Notes under the pieces: model-generated
Seen by the model: only the letters and a program-made list of their open reading frames with translations
Told to the model about the DNA's origin: nothing
Databases searched by the model: none
Shown: positions 17,736-25,574 of the stretch, one piece after another
Numbering within the stretch: the stretch's first letter is position 1
Layout of the letters: each line of letters begins with the position of its first letter
Source: Chloroflexota bacterium
GTDB lineage: Bacteria > Chloroflexota > Anaerolineae > Anaerolineales > VGOW01
NCBI GenBank assembly: GCA_016875735.1
Contig: VGOW01000014.1
Span: forward strand, 1-64,000
Length of the DNA stretch: 64,000 nt
Direction of reading: 5' to 3'
Program-made: the position numbers and the translations under genes

Positions 17736-17737
17736 AG

Positions 17738-17802
17738 GCCCCCACCCCGGCCCTCCCCCGTTCGGTGTTCTTCCGAACGGGGGAGGGGCCGGGGGTGGGG
17801 GC
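17738..17802. repeat. Palindromic repeat flanking the DUF559 gene (right copy)
   Basis: A 65-nt near-perfect palindrome: CCCACCCCGGCCCTCCCCC and GTTCGG on the left, loop TGTTCTT, then CCGAAC and GGGGGAGGGGCC on the right. It begins 3 nt after the DUF559 stop. Confidence 0.85.
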
Positions 17803-17821
17803 AAAGCGACACACCCAAACA

Positions 17822-18499
17822 ATGCCCGGCCTCATCGCCCTCATCGGCGGATACGAATTTCGCGCCAACTGCCGCGAGATGGATCGCGCTCTGCTCGCCC
17901 GAGTCGGCACCAGCGCGCGCGTGCTCGTCGCGCCCACCGCGGCCGCGTTCGAATCGCCGCGGCAGGCGGCCAACAACGGTGTTCAACACCTCAAGCGACT
18001 CGGCGCGCGGCCCGAAGCCCTCAATGTCCTCAACCACAGTGACGCCGACTCCGACAATTACGCCGCGATGGTGGACAAAGCGCAGGGTGTTTATTTCACT
18101 GGCGGCGACCCGGTGCATTTGCTCGAGACCCTGCGCGGATCGAAAGTGTGGAGCGCAGTGGTGAGCCTGTGCGAGCGCGGCGGCCTCATCGCCGGATCGA
18201 GCGCGGGGGCGATGGCCTTCGGCGGAAAGATGTGGGTGCCCGGTGAAGGTTGGCGCGACGGGTTGGGACTCGTTCCGCGTGTGGCCGTCGTTCCTCATCA
18301 CGCCACCGTCTCCCATCGGTGGGATGCGCCGCAGATGGCCGCGACGCTTCCCCCCAATGTCACCCTCCTCGGCGTGGACGAGGCCACCGCGCTCCTCCTG
18401 CCCGATCATCTCGTGTTGGGCGAAGGCGAAGTGACGGTGTACACGCCGGAGCCGATGGCCTACGCGCCCGGCTCAATCGTTTCGCAAAAGTTGGATTGA
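17822..18499 (+). CDS. Cyanophycinase-like S51 peptidase
   Basis: 225 aa. It shows the class I glutaminase-like fold of peptidase S51: LIALIGGYEF at the start, GVYFTGGDPVHLL, and the nucleophile elbow in AGSSAGAMAF (catalytic Ser). S51 members include cyanophycinase and dipeptidase E; the real substrate is unknown. I start it at MPGLIALIGG because codons before it fall in the palindromic repeat. Confidence 0.82.
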   Translation: MPGLIALIGGYEFRANCREMDRALLARVGTSARVLVAPTAAAFESPRQAANNGVQHLKRLGARPEALNVLNHSDADSDNYAAMVDKAQGVYFTGGDPVHLLETLRGSKVWSAVVSLCERGGLIAGSSAGAMAFGGKMWVPGEGWRDGLGLVPRVAVVPHHATVSHRWDAPQMAATLPPNVTLLGVDEATALLLPDHLVLGEGEVTVYTPEPMAYAPGSIVSQKLD

Positions 18500-18527
18500 T
18501 CGCTTCCCCACAAAACGAAATTTGGAA

Positions 18528-18533
18528 TATACT
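18528..18533 (+). promoter_or_regulatory. -10 box of leaderless promoter (histidine kinase remnant)
   Basis: TATACT lies 8 nt before the ATG at 18542. Confidence 0.45.
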
Positions 18534-18541
18534 TTCCTCCG

Positions 18542-19614
18542 ATGCCCTCCGCCGATTTGGCCCGTGAAAACTCAGAATTGAGAAGCCAGATCACAATGCT
18601 GGCGCGATTGGTCGAAGTGAGCGTCGCATTGAGTTCCACGCTCGATCTGCGCCAACTGCTCACCTACATCATCCACGCCGCCGCCAAACTGCTCAACACC
18701 GAGACGGCCTCCATCATGCTGTACGACGAAAAACTGAACGAACTGCACTTCACCGCCTCCACCGGCTCCGATCCGCACGAGTTGGCGAAAATCCCTGTGC
18801 CGCTCGAAGGCAGTATCGCCGGATCGATCTTCCTCGAAAACAAGCCGAGCATATTCAGCAGGCCTATTCCGAACTCGGCAAGTTGGACAAGATGAAGAGC
18901 GACTTCATCGCCTCGCACGAACTGCGCACGCCGCTCGGAGTGATTTTGGGCTACGCCACTTTTTTGCGCGAAGAGGCCAAAGGCGAAGCCAGCGAATACG
19001 CCAAAGCCGTGCTCGATTCGGCAGTGCATATGCGCCGCCTCATCGAAGATATGACCAACCTGCGCTTCATGGAAGTGGGGCAGATGTCGTTACAGCGCGA
19101 GCCGATGGATGTTCGCGACTCGCTGGCCGACGCCCGAAAAGAATTCGTGCCGCTGGCCGACGCCAAAGCGCAGAAGATCACCATCGCCCTCCCCAATCAG
19201 CCGCTCATCGTCATCGCCGATCGCGGCAAGATAGCCCTCATCCTTTCCAACCTGATCACCAACGCCATCCGTTACACGCAGGATGGCGGCCTCATCGAGT
19301 TGTCGTGCTTCTCCAAAGGCGGCGAGGCGTGGGTGCAGGTGAAAGACAACGGGCGCGGCATTTCTCAACGCGACATCGAAAACGTCTTTCAGGGATTCTT
19401 TCAGGTTGAAGATCACATGGTGCGCAAAACGGGCGGGCTGGGCATCGGCCTTTCCATTGTGCGCGGCACGGTGAAACTGCACGGCGGGCGGGTGTGGGCC
19501 GAGAGCGATGGCGAGGGCAAAGGCACGACGTTTACTTTCACGCTTCCGCTGGCGCGGCCCGGCACCAGCAGCCTCGCCCCCAAACCGAAGACCGGGCCGT
19601 TCATTGGGCAATAG
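18542..19614 (+). pseudogene. GAF histidine kinase with internal deletion and frameshift
   Basis: The first frame (18542-18895) is the start of a GAF domain up to GSIAGSIFLENKP near 18845 and then turns to nonsense. The second frame picks up as HIQQAYSELGKLDKMKSDFI and carries HisKA (SHELRTPLG), N box NLITNAIRYTQ, DNGRGIS and GLGIGLSIV. About 70 GAF residues are missing compared with the other GAF kinases in this window. The downstream half (18883-19614, 243 aa) could still be made as a GAF-less kinase. It may be a true decay or an assembly deletion. Confidence 0.75.
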
Positions 19615-19633
19615 ACGTTTGACGGAGGCGGCC

Positions 19634-20860
19634 TCACCTCAGCCGCGCAATATCGAACGACTCGTTTCCGCCGAGCGCGCCCCCCAACGGGCGCGTTTTG
19701 TTTTTCACTTCCAGCACCCGCCCGCTGGCGAGATACGGAAAATCGAATCTGATCTCGTCGCCGCCTTTTTTGCCCGGCATGGGCATGAGCCGCGCGGTGA
19801 GCGGTTTGTTGTGCCGCATTGCCAGCGCGGCCACGTCGAGTAGTATCGCCGAAAGCTCGGCGGCAGTTATATCGCCGGGCAGAGGCACGGTATCCAGCCC
19901 GGTGCCGCACACGGTGGAATACAACAGCAGATCGTTGAGGGTGAGCAACCCTTCGGATGCGCGCGCGGCCAGCACCGAATCTTCGAGCACCGGCAGGAAT
20001 AAGCCTGAGAAGCCGACTCGGGGGAAGCGCGCTTGGTTGATCGCGTCGGTGATGAACGCCGCCGCCGCCACTGTGCCCGCCGCCCCCACCGCCGGGACTC
20101 CGAGGGCTTCCATCGCCGCGCCCACAGATCGATCCGCCGACGGAAACGGGGCAAGTGAAAAATCGATTCCGGCGAAGCGCACACTGCGCGCGCCGCTCGC
20201 CTTCTTTGCCGCGCCGCTGATCTTCTTTCCGTGATCTTCGATGTTTGCCACCAGCCGCGAATGGGCTTCGGCCAGCGATGACGACTCGGCAAAAGCCGAC
20301 ACCGCTAAATCGGCGGACTCGGTGGCAATGGCAAACGACGGCTGTCCCCCTTCGTGAAAGGCCGCCGGGAGGAACGGCACGCCCGGCTCCACGTTTGCCA
20401 GCGCGGCGAATCGAAAGTTGGAGAATCCGTCGGGAGTGAGCGATGCGCAGCGGTGAATGATCTCGCCCGCGCGCTGGATGGCCGGCAGGCTGATGCCGCC
20501 GAGCGGCGAGGCGATGACCGCGCCCACCGACACATTCTGCGTGCCGCCGATAACTTCGGGGATGATCTCGAAATAACTTTGCGGGTCGGCGGGGCGGGCC
20601 ACGCCGAGCGAGGCGTAATCGATGCTGTGCACGAAACACAGCGCCTCGATGTCCTGCGCGTACTTCACCGCCGAGTCGATCAAATCATCCCCGAAGGTTT
20701 TCTCCAGCGGCGGCAGAGCCAGCCGAGTCGTTTGCACGTCATAGCCTGTGTCTTTGAGCGCCTCGCGCGCGTGCGCGAGCAGTTTCCCGGCGGAGACCAG
20801 CCGCGATTCTTCGATGGGGTTGCCCGGCTCGCAAAAGTAGGTGATGGAGCGGATTTTCAT
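19634..20860 (-). CDS. UPF0210 / DUF711 family protein
   Basis: 408 aa with the family's features: MKIRSITYFCEPG start, SLGGISLPAIQRAGEIIH-like segment, and the C-terminal GLDTVPLPGDITAAELSAILLDVAALA. The family is widely conserved and structurally related to pyruvate-formate-lyase-like folds, but its reaction is not established. Only 70 nt separate it from the S9 peptidase, and that gap is a heptamer array. Confidence 0.88.
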   Translation of the reverse strand: MKIRSITYFCEPGNPIEESRLVSAGKLLAHAREALKDTGYDVQTTRLALPPLEKTFGDDLIDSAVKYAQDIEALCFVHSIDYASLGVARPADPQSYFEIIPEVIGGTQNVSVGAVIASPLGGISLPAIQRAGEIIHRCASLTPDGFSNFRFAALANVEPGVPFLPAAFHEGGQPSFAIATESADLAVSAFAESSSLAEAHSRLVANIEDHGKKISGAAKKASGARSVRFAGIDFSLAPFPSADRSVGAAMEALGVPAVGAAGTVAAAAFITDAINQARFPRVGFSGLFLPVLEDSVLAARASEGLLTLNDLLLYSTVCGTGLDTVPLPGDITAAELSAILLDVAALAMRHNKPLTARLMPMPGKKGGDEIRFDFPYLASGRVLEVKNKTRPLGGALGGNESFDIARLR

Positions 20861-20867
20861 GGAGAGC

Positions 20868-20935
20868 GGTCAGCGGTCAGCATTCAGCGATCAGCCAATC
20901 GACAAGGGCTGATTGCTGAACACTGACTGCTACAA
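20868..20935. repeat. Heptamer array
   Basis: Four tandem 7-mers (GGTCAGC, GGTCAGC, ATTCAGC, GATCAGC), a 12-nt spacer, then inverted 7-mers GCTGATT, GCTGAAC and ACTGACT. They form a hairpin between the S9 peptidase stop and the UPF0210 start and overlap the last codon of the peptidase gene. Confidence 0.8.
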
Positions 20936-22720
20936 ATGCTTCTTCAGAAACTTCAATTGCCGCTGATAGGCCGTGAGGCGATTCTTCATTTTCATGAACC
21001 CGTGCCCTTCGTCGGGGAAGATGAGGGTGTCGTGTGTTTTGCCCATGCGCGTCAATTCGTCGGCGGCGTGTTGAGTTTCGGCGGCGGGACAGCGCGGGTC
21101 GTGCGCCCCGGCCAGCATTTGCACGGGCGCGGCGATGCGGTCGAGGAAGAACATGGGCGAGGCCTCGCGGAATCGATCCGGCGCTTCCTTCGGATCGCCC
21201 ATGTTTTGCAAATCCCAGTAACGCAAATCGTCGCGCTCGCTCTCGAACTCGGTGAACCAATCCATGAATGGCACAACGGCCGAGCCGACGGCGAACGTTT
21301 CGGGGTAGCGGGTGAGTCCGACCATCGTCATGTACCCGCCGTAACTTGCGCCGGTGATGCCGATGCGCTTCGGGTCGGCGATGCCTTTGCGGATCATGGC
21401 CTGCGCTCCGGCGACGATGTCGGCGATGTCGGCCTGCCCCATTACGTAACGATTGGCCTCCTGAAATTTTTTGCCGTAGCCCGTCGAGCCGCGATAGTTG
21501 GGGCAGAGCACGGCCCAGCCTTCGGCCAGCCACAGTTGAGTCAGCGGGTCCCAGCAGTTCATGTATTGCCACGACGGGCCGCCGTGCACGTTGATCAGCA
21601 AGGGCCGCCGCTTGGCCTTCCCTTTGGGAACGAATAGCAAGCCGGAGATCGCCAACCCATCGGGCGCTTTCCATCGAACGACGGCGGGCTGAATGAAATG
21701 ACTCGGCTTCATCTCGCCCGGCAAGGAGCGCGTGAGCCGAGTCCATTTGCCGGAAGCGAGATCGAGTTTCCATAGATCGGCGGGGCGACGCGCGTTGTGA
21801 AAAACGCAGACAATGGATTTTCCGTCGGGGGTGAATTGAGGCTCCACGTGATAGCCGGGCTCGACTGCGAATCGGCGGCGGCGGCCCAAGCGGAGATCGA
21901 TCACCACCAGCGACACGTCTCCTTCGCGGTTGACCGTGTGTGCCAGCTGCGCGCCGTCGGGCGACCACGATGGGGAATCGTTTTCCCGTTTCTCGACCCC
22001 AACCCAATCGATCTCGCCAGACTCGAGATCGAACACGCCGATGTTGGCGGTGTCGGCGGCATAGCCGACGAAGGCAAGGCGTTTGCCGTCGGGCGACCAG
22101 CGCGGCGAGTGGGCGTCGAGCAGGCCGTTGTCGTCGGAGAGTGCGCGAGTCTCTTTTGAGTTTTCGGCATCGGCGATGAAGAGGCCGAACGACTGCCCGC
22201 GCGTTTGCGCGGTGAAAGCGATGTGTTTGCCGTCGGGCGACCACACGGCTTCGTAATCGGAATACGAGTGTTCGCTGATGCGGCGCATCGCCCCGCTGGC
22301 GAGGTCGAGAACGTGCGCGGCCATGCGCCCGCCGCGATTGCTCACGATGGCAACGCGGCAGCCATCCGGCGCCCATGAGAACGTGTCGTTCAGTGTGTCG
22401 TCGGTGTTGGGCATGAGGTTGCGCGTTTGCCCGGAGTCGAGGTTGTACGTAAACAGATCGTACTTTTCGTCGCCGTCGTAATCCTGAAGGAATCCGACCC
22501 GGCTTCCTTCGGGCGAGAAGCGCGGGGCGCTTTTGGTATGCGGCTGGCTCGTGAGTCGTTGGGGCTTGCCGCCGTCGAGAGGCACGAGCCAGATCTCCCA
22601 CGAGCCGGATCTGTTCCACGAGATGGCGGCGTAATCGCCTTTGGGCGAGAGGCTGAGGCCACCCGGCCACGGATGGACTTGCGGGATGCGGAGCAGTTTG
22701 GAAATCGGGTGTTTGGGCAT
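20930..22720 (-). CDS. S9 family acylaminoacyl/prolyl oligopeptidase
   Basis: 596 aa. The N-terminal ~330 residues form a beta-propeller of repeated SPDGK motifs (TolB/WD40-like). The C-terminal alpha/beta hydrolase has nucleophile GASYGGYM, Asp in AGAHDPRCP and His in DEGHGF. No signal peptide is seen, so it is probably a cytoplasmic peptidase that trims oligopeptides. Heptamer arrays flank both its 5' and 3' ends. Confidence 0.92.
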   Translation of the reverse strand: MPKHPISKLLRIPQVHPWPGGLSLSPKGDYAAISWNRSGSWEIWLVPLDGGKPQRLTSQPHTKSAPRFSPEGSRVGFLQDYDGDEKYDLFTYNLDSGQTRNLMPNTDDTLNDTFSWAPDGCRVAIVSNRGGRMAAHVLDLASGAMRRISEHSYSDYEAVWSPDGKHIAFTAQTRGQSFGLFIADAENSKETRALSDDNGLLDAHSPRWSPDGKRLAFVGYAADTANIGVFDLESGEIDWVGVEKRENDSPSWSPDGAQLAHTVNREGDVSLVVIDLRLGRRRRFAVEPGYHVEPQFTPDGKSIVCVFHNARRPADLWKLDLASGKWTRLTRSLPGEMKPSHFIQPAVVRWKAPDGLAISGLLFVPKGKAKRRPLLINVHGGPSWQYMNCWDPLTQLWLAEGWAVLCPNYRGSTGYGKKFQEANRYVMGQADIADIVAGAQAMIRKGIADPKRIGITGASYGGYMTMVGLTRYPETFAVGSAVVPFMDWFTEFESERDDLRYWDLQNMGDPKEAPDRFREASPMFFLDRIAAPVQMLAGAHDPRCPAAETQHAADELTRMGKTHDTLIFPDEGHGFMKMKNRLTAYQRQLKFLKKHL

Positions 22721-22721
22721 T

Positions 22722-22798
22722 GTTGGCTGTCAGCCGTCAGTGGTCAGCCGCCAGCGTGACGTTGAAGGCTAACCGTTGATCGCTGATTGTTATTGGGA
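22722..22798. repeat. Heptamer array
   Basis: Eleven phased 7-mers, including GTCAGCC twice and GTCAGTG, then inverted-type units GATCGCT and GATTGTT. It fills the gap between the TrmH-family gene and the start codon of the S9 peptidase. Confidence 0.8.
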
Positions 22799-23563
22799 CA
22801 GCAATTGCCTCACGGCTTCGAAGAGAATGACGCTCCCGGCGACGGCGGCGTTGAGCGATTCGGAGCCGCCGGGCATGGGAATGAACACGGCTCCCTCGGC
22901 GAGGGCGCGGCCTTCGTCGCTGGGGCCCTCGGCTTCGCCGCCAATGATGATCGCCGAGGGCCGAGTCCAGTTCACTTCGTCGTATCGTGCCGCGCCCTGT
23001 GTTTCGGTGTCGGCCAGCCACACGTTCAATCCCTGCGTTCGCATTCGAATCTCGTTCCATTCGAGAGTCTCGATGGGAATGCGAAAGTGCGCGCCCATGC
23101 TGGAGCGCACCACTTTTGGGTTGAATGGCTCCACCGTGCCGGGGGCGAGGATGGCGGAGTCCACGCGGGCGGCGGCGGCGGTGCGGAGGAGCGTGCCGAG
23201 GTTGCCGGGATCGGTGATGCGGTCACAGATCAACAGAAGCGAGTTGGCGTTCGGAGTCAGTGCTGGAAACGGAAGAACGGCGAGGAGCGGCTGTGGGTGT
23301 TCGGTGTCGGCGCAGGCTTGCATCACTTGCGGCGAGACTTCGATGCGGGCGATGCTTTGCTTCTCCATTTTGTCGAGCAGGGCCTGGGCGCGGTGATCGG
23401 GGTTGCAATAGAAAACGAAATCGAACGGCGAGCCGGAGAGCAAAGCCTCCTCCACCAACCGAGTGCCTTCGACAACGAAACGACCTTCTTTCTCGCGGGT
23501 CTTGCGCTGGCTTTGCAGTGAGCGAATGAGTTTGACGCGCTCGTTGGCCGTGCTGGTCAACAT
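22790..23563 (-). CDS. TrmH/SpoU-family RNA 2'-O-methyltransferase
   Basis: 257 aa. It starts MLTSTANERVKLIRSLQ, then has an N-terminal substrate-binding domain, DRITDPGNLGTLLRTAAAARVD, the AIIIGGEAEGPSDE loop and the C-terminal IPMPGGSESLNAAVAGSVILFEA. It is an SAM-dependent ribose methyltransferase of rRNA/tRNA, paralogous to 5423-6217. A TACAAT lies 6 nt before the ATG (23570-23575 minus), supporting this start and a leaderless message. Confidence 0.9.
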   Translation of the reverse strand: MLTSTANERVKLIRSLQSQRKTREKEGRFVVEGTRLVEEALLSGSPFDFVFYCNPDHRAQALLDKMEKQSIARIEVSPQVMQACADTEHPQPLLAVLPFPALTPNANSLLLICDRITDPGNLGTLLRTAAAARVDSAILAPGTVEPFNPKVVRSSMGAHFRIPIETLEWNEIRMRTQGLNVWLADTETQGAARYDEVNWTRPSAIIIGGEAEGPSDEGRALAEGAVFIPMPGGSESLNAAVAGSVILFEAVRQLLSQ

Positions 23564-23569
23564 GCGACG

Positions 23570-23575
23570 ATTGTA
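23570..23575 (-). promoter_or_regulatory. -10 box of leaderless promoter (TrmH family)
   Basis: TACAAT on the minus strand, 6 nt before the ATG at 23563. Confidence 0.55.
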
Positions 23576-23643
23576 TAGCATGGCTGAGGAATCTCAAAAC
23601 AGAATAGGAGTTATGCCGTTGCCGGAAAACGGCCCGCGAATTT

Positions 23644-23688
23644 CACGAATGGCACGAAGTTTGGGACGAGAAATTCGTGCCATTCGTG
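23644..23688. repeat. Long inverted repeat
   Basis: CACGAATGGCACGAA pairs perfectly with TTCGTGCCATTCGTG over a 15-nt loop, in the intergenic region before the FtsK-like cassette. Confidence 0.75.
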
Positions 23689-23779
23689 GGCAGGAAAGAG
23701 TTGAACTGAGTAAGCCATAACAGAGAAGAAGTGAAGCGCGACTTGGGATAACTTTGGGATAAGTTTGGGTTATCTGCCA

Positions 23780-23827
23780 TTGACACGTTACAGCCCGAAG
23801 GTGTATATTATAGAACGAGTGTTCTAT
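23780..23827 (+). promoter_or_regulatory. Promoter with LexA-type operator
   Basis: TTGACA (23780-23785) and TATATT (23804-23809) are spaced 18 bp. Directly after lies the perfect palindrome ATAGAACGAGTGTTCTAT (23810-23827), with core GAAC-N4-GTTC, the same form as LexA boxes of Gram-positive bacteria. It overlaps the predicted transcription start and the ATG at 23826, so bound repressor would block initiation. LexA itself is not in this window. Confidence 0.7.
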
Positions 23828-24860
23828 GACGGTGATTCCGACACGCGACTATTTGAACTTTCAGGCTGACCGCATCGAAGCGGTGCTGGCCTCCCATCGT
23901 GTACCCGTTCGGGTTCACAGTGGAATGCTCTCGCCGCGATGGATGCGTTTTTTTGTGGCGGCGGCCCCGGGCGCTCGCCTCAGCGTGGTGCGCAACTTGA
24001 GTGAGGAGATCGCCATGGCGCTCGGCGCGGACAACGTCCGCATTGCCCGCGAAGGGCACAGTGTGGCGGTGGAAGTGCCCCGCTCCGATCCGGAGCCGGT
24101 GCTTCTCCTGCCCATGCTTCGCGGCCTGCCCGACCTTCCGCCGCACACCGCCTGCCTCGGCCTCGCCGACGATGGGCGGCCCCTGCTTTTGCGATTGCCC
24201 TCGCCCAATGTCACTCACGTGCTCGTCGCCGGAGCAACCGGATCGGGCAAGACGGAGTTGATGCGGGCGATTGCCATCAGCCTCGCCCTCACCAATCGCC
24301 AGCGGCATTTGCAGTTCGCGCTCATCGACACGAAATCGCGCGGCTTCAGCCCGTTGGTCAACCTTCCGCATCTCATGACCCCGCCCGCCTTTGACGCGCA
24401 TTCGGCGGCGGAACTGCTCGAATGGCTCAACGATGAAATGGATCGCCGCGACGCGCAGGGCGTGGCCTTGCCGCGCATCGTGATCATGGTTGATGAAGTT
24501 GTCGATCTGTTGATGGTGGGCGGCAAGCCGGTGGAAACGTCGCTCATTCGGCTCGCCCAGCGCGGGCGCGAGGCCGGGCTTCATCTCATCGTCGGCGCGC
24601 AGAAACCCTCGGCAGGCGTGCTCGGCGCAGTGAAAGCGAATCTGCCGGTGCGGCTGGTGGGCCGCGTGTCCAGCGCCGACGATGCGCGGGTGGCTTCGGG
24701 CGTGTCGGCTTCCGGCGCGGAGAAGTTGAGCGGCGGCGGCGACTTCATCGCCGTGGCCGGAGGCCAAGTCACGCGCTTTCAAGCCGCCTATCTCGCCGCG
24801 CACGATTGGGCGCAGCTGCCTCGCCTCGCCCGCGAGGGCCGCAAATGGATGGCAAGGTGA
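23826..24860 (+). CDS. FtsK/SpoIIIE-like DNA translocase ATPase, soluble
   Basis: 344 aa with no membrane segments and no gamma domain. Residues ~15-90 resemble the FtsK alpha domain (RNLSEEIAMALGADNVRIAREG). The RecA-like motor has Walker A AGATGSGKTE and Walker B IVIMVDEVVDL, then the RLAQRGREAGLHLIVGAQKP sensor region. It is a minimal motor that could pump or remodel duplex DNA. A LexA-type operator at its start and its downstream partners suggest a DNA-damage function (inference). Confidence 0.85.
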   Translation: MTVIPTRDYLNFQADRIEAVLASHRVPVRVHSGMLSPRWMRFFVAAAPGARLSVVRNLSEEIAMALGADNVRIAREGHSVAVEVPRSDPEPVLLLPMLRGLPDLPPHTACLGLADDGRPLLLRLPSPNVTHVLVAGATGSGKTELMRAIAISLALTNRQRHLQFALIDTKSRGFSPLVNLPHLMTPPAFDAHSAAELLEWLNDEMDRRDAQGVALPRIVIMVDEVVDLLMVGGKPVETSLIRLAQRGREAGLHLIVGAQKPSAGVLGAVKANLPVRLVGRVSSADDARVASGVSASGAEKLSGGGDFIAVAGGQVTRFQAAYLAAHDWAQLPRLAREGRKWMAR

Positions 24861-24863
24861 CTC

Positions 24864-25297
24864 ATGAAACAGATGACTCTTCGACTCATGATCTTGCTTG
24901 GCATGATCGCTTTCGGCATCACGCTCGCTATCATCGTCGGCCAGCGGCTTACCACCGAAGCGATGGCTGTATTGATGGGCGTGGTGGCCGGAGTGACGGC
25001 CAGCATCCCACAAGTTTGATCGTGGTGTGGATTGCGATGCAAACGATGGTGAAGCGCGATCCCGAACCCCGCCCCATTCCTCGCGCGGAGCCGCCTCAAC
25101 CCGAAGCGCCGCGCATCGTCGTCATGCAGCAGCCCCAGCCCGTTCCCGCGCAAGCCTACGGCTTCCCCCAAGCGGCGTGGAGCCCTTCACCGTACCCGGC
25201 CATGCCTGCGCCGCCGCCGCCGCGCAAGTTCACCGTCATCGGCGGCGCGGGAGAGGCGGACGAATTGACGACTCTGCCTTTGCCCGAGTCCGACTGA
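24864..25297 (+). pseudogene. Two-TM protein with Pro-rich tail, single-base frameshift
   Basis: The first frame (24864-25019) encodes 51 aa with a hydrophobic segment (MILLGMIAFGITLAIIVG) and ends ASIPQV-stop. The next frame starts at TTG 25016 and reads LIVVWIAMQTM and then a Pro-rich tail to 25297. Adding one A near 25009-25012 would turn the junction into ASIPTSLIVVW, joining two membrane helices in one ~144-aa protein. I read it as one gene broken by a 1-bp deletion; two overlapping genes (TTGA) are the alternative. The role is unknown. Confidence 0.55.
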
Positions 25298-25315
25298 GTC
25301 ATCTTGGGAGGCCTC

Positions 25316-25564
25316 ATGACCATTCACGAGCCGGTTGACATCACTGCCAAAGATCACGGCTACTTCCCCAAATCGTTTTTGTGGCGCGGCCACCGCTACA
25401 ACGTGGACGCCGTCGAACAATGCTGGACGGTGGCCCGCCGCCACTGGATGGGACGCATCGAGAGGCACGGTTTTCGAGTCCGCACCCGCCATGCCACGTA
25501 CACCCTTTATCACGACATCTCGCGCAACGCATGGTACATGGAGCGCAATATCGGAAAACGGTGA
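25316..25564 (+). CDS. DUF6504-like small protein
   Basis: 82 aa. The pattern FLWRGHRYNVDAVEQCWTVARRHW...RHATYTLYHDISRNAWYMERN matches the look of DUF6504 proteins, which in actinobacteria are often near translesion-polymerase genes. The ATG has GGAGG 7 nt upstream. It closes the putative damage-inducible cassette begun by the FtsK-like motor. The assignment is by motif resemblance only. Confidence 0.6.
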   Translation: MTIHEPVDITAKDHGYFPKSFLWRGHRYNVDAVEQCWTVARRHWMGRIERHGFRVRTRHATYTLYHDISRNAWYMERNIGKR

Positions 25565-25574
25565 AGGTCGGAAG

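Noticed and set aside
23826-25564. Prophage or plasmid transfer origin for the FtsK-like cassette
   Set aside because: No integrase, relaxase, att-like repeats or structural phage genes are nearby; neighbours are chromosomal housekeeping genes.
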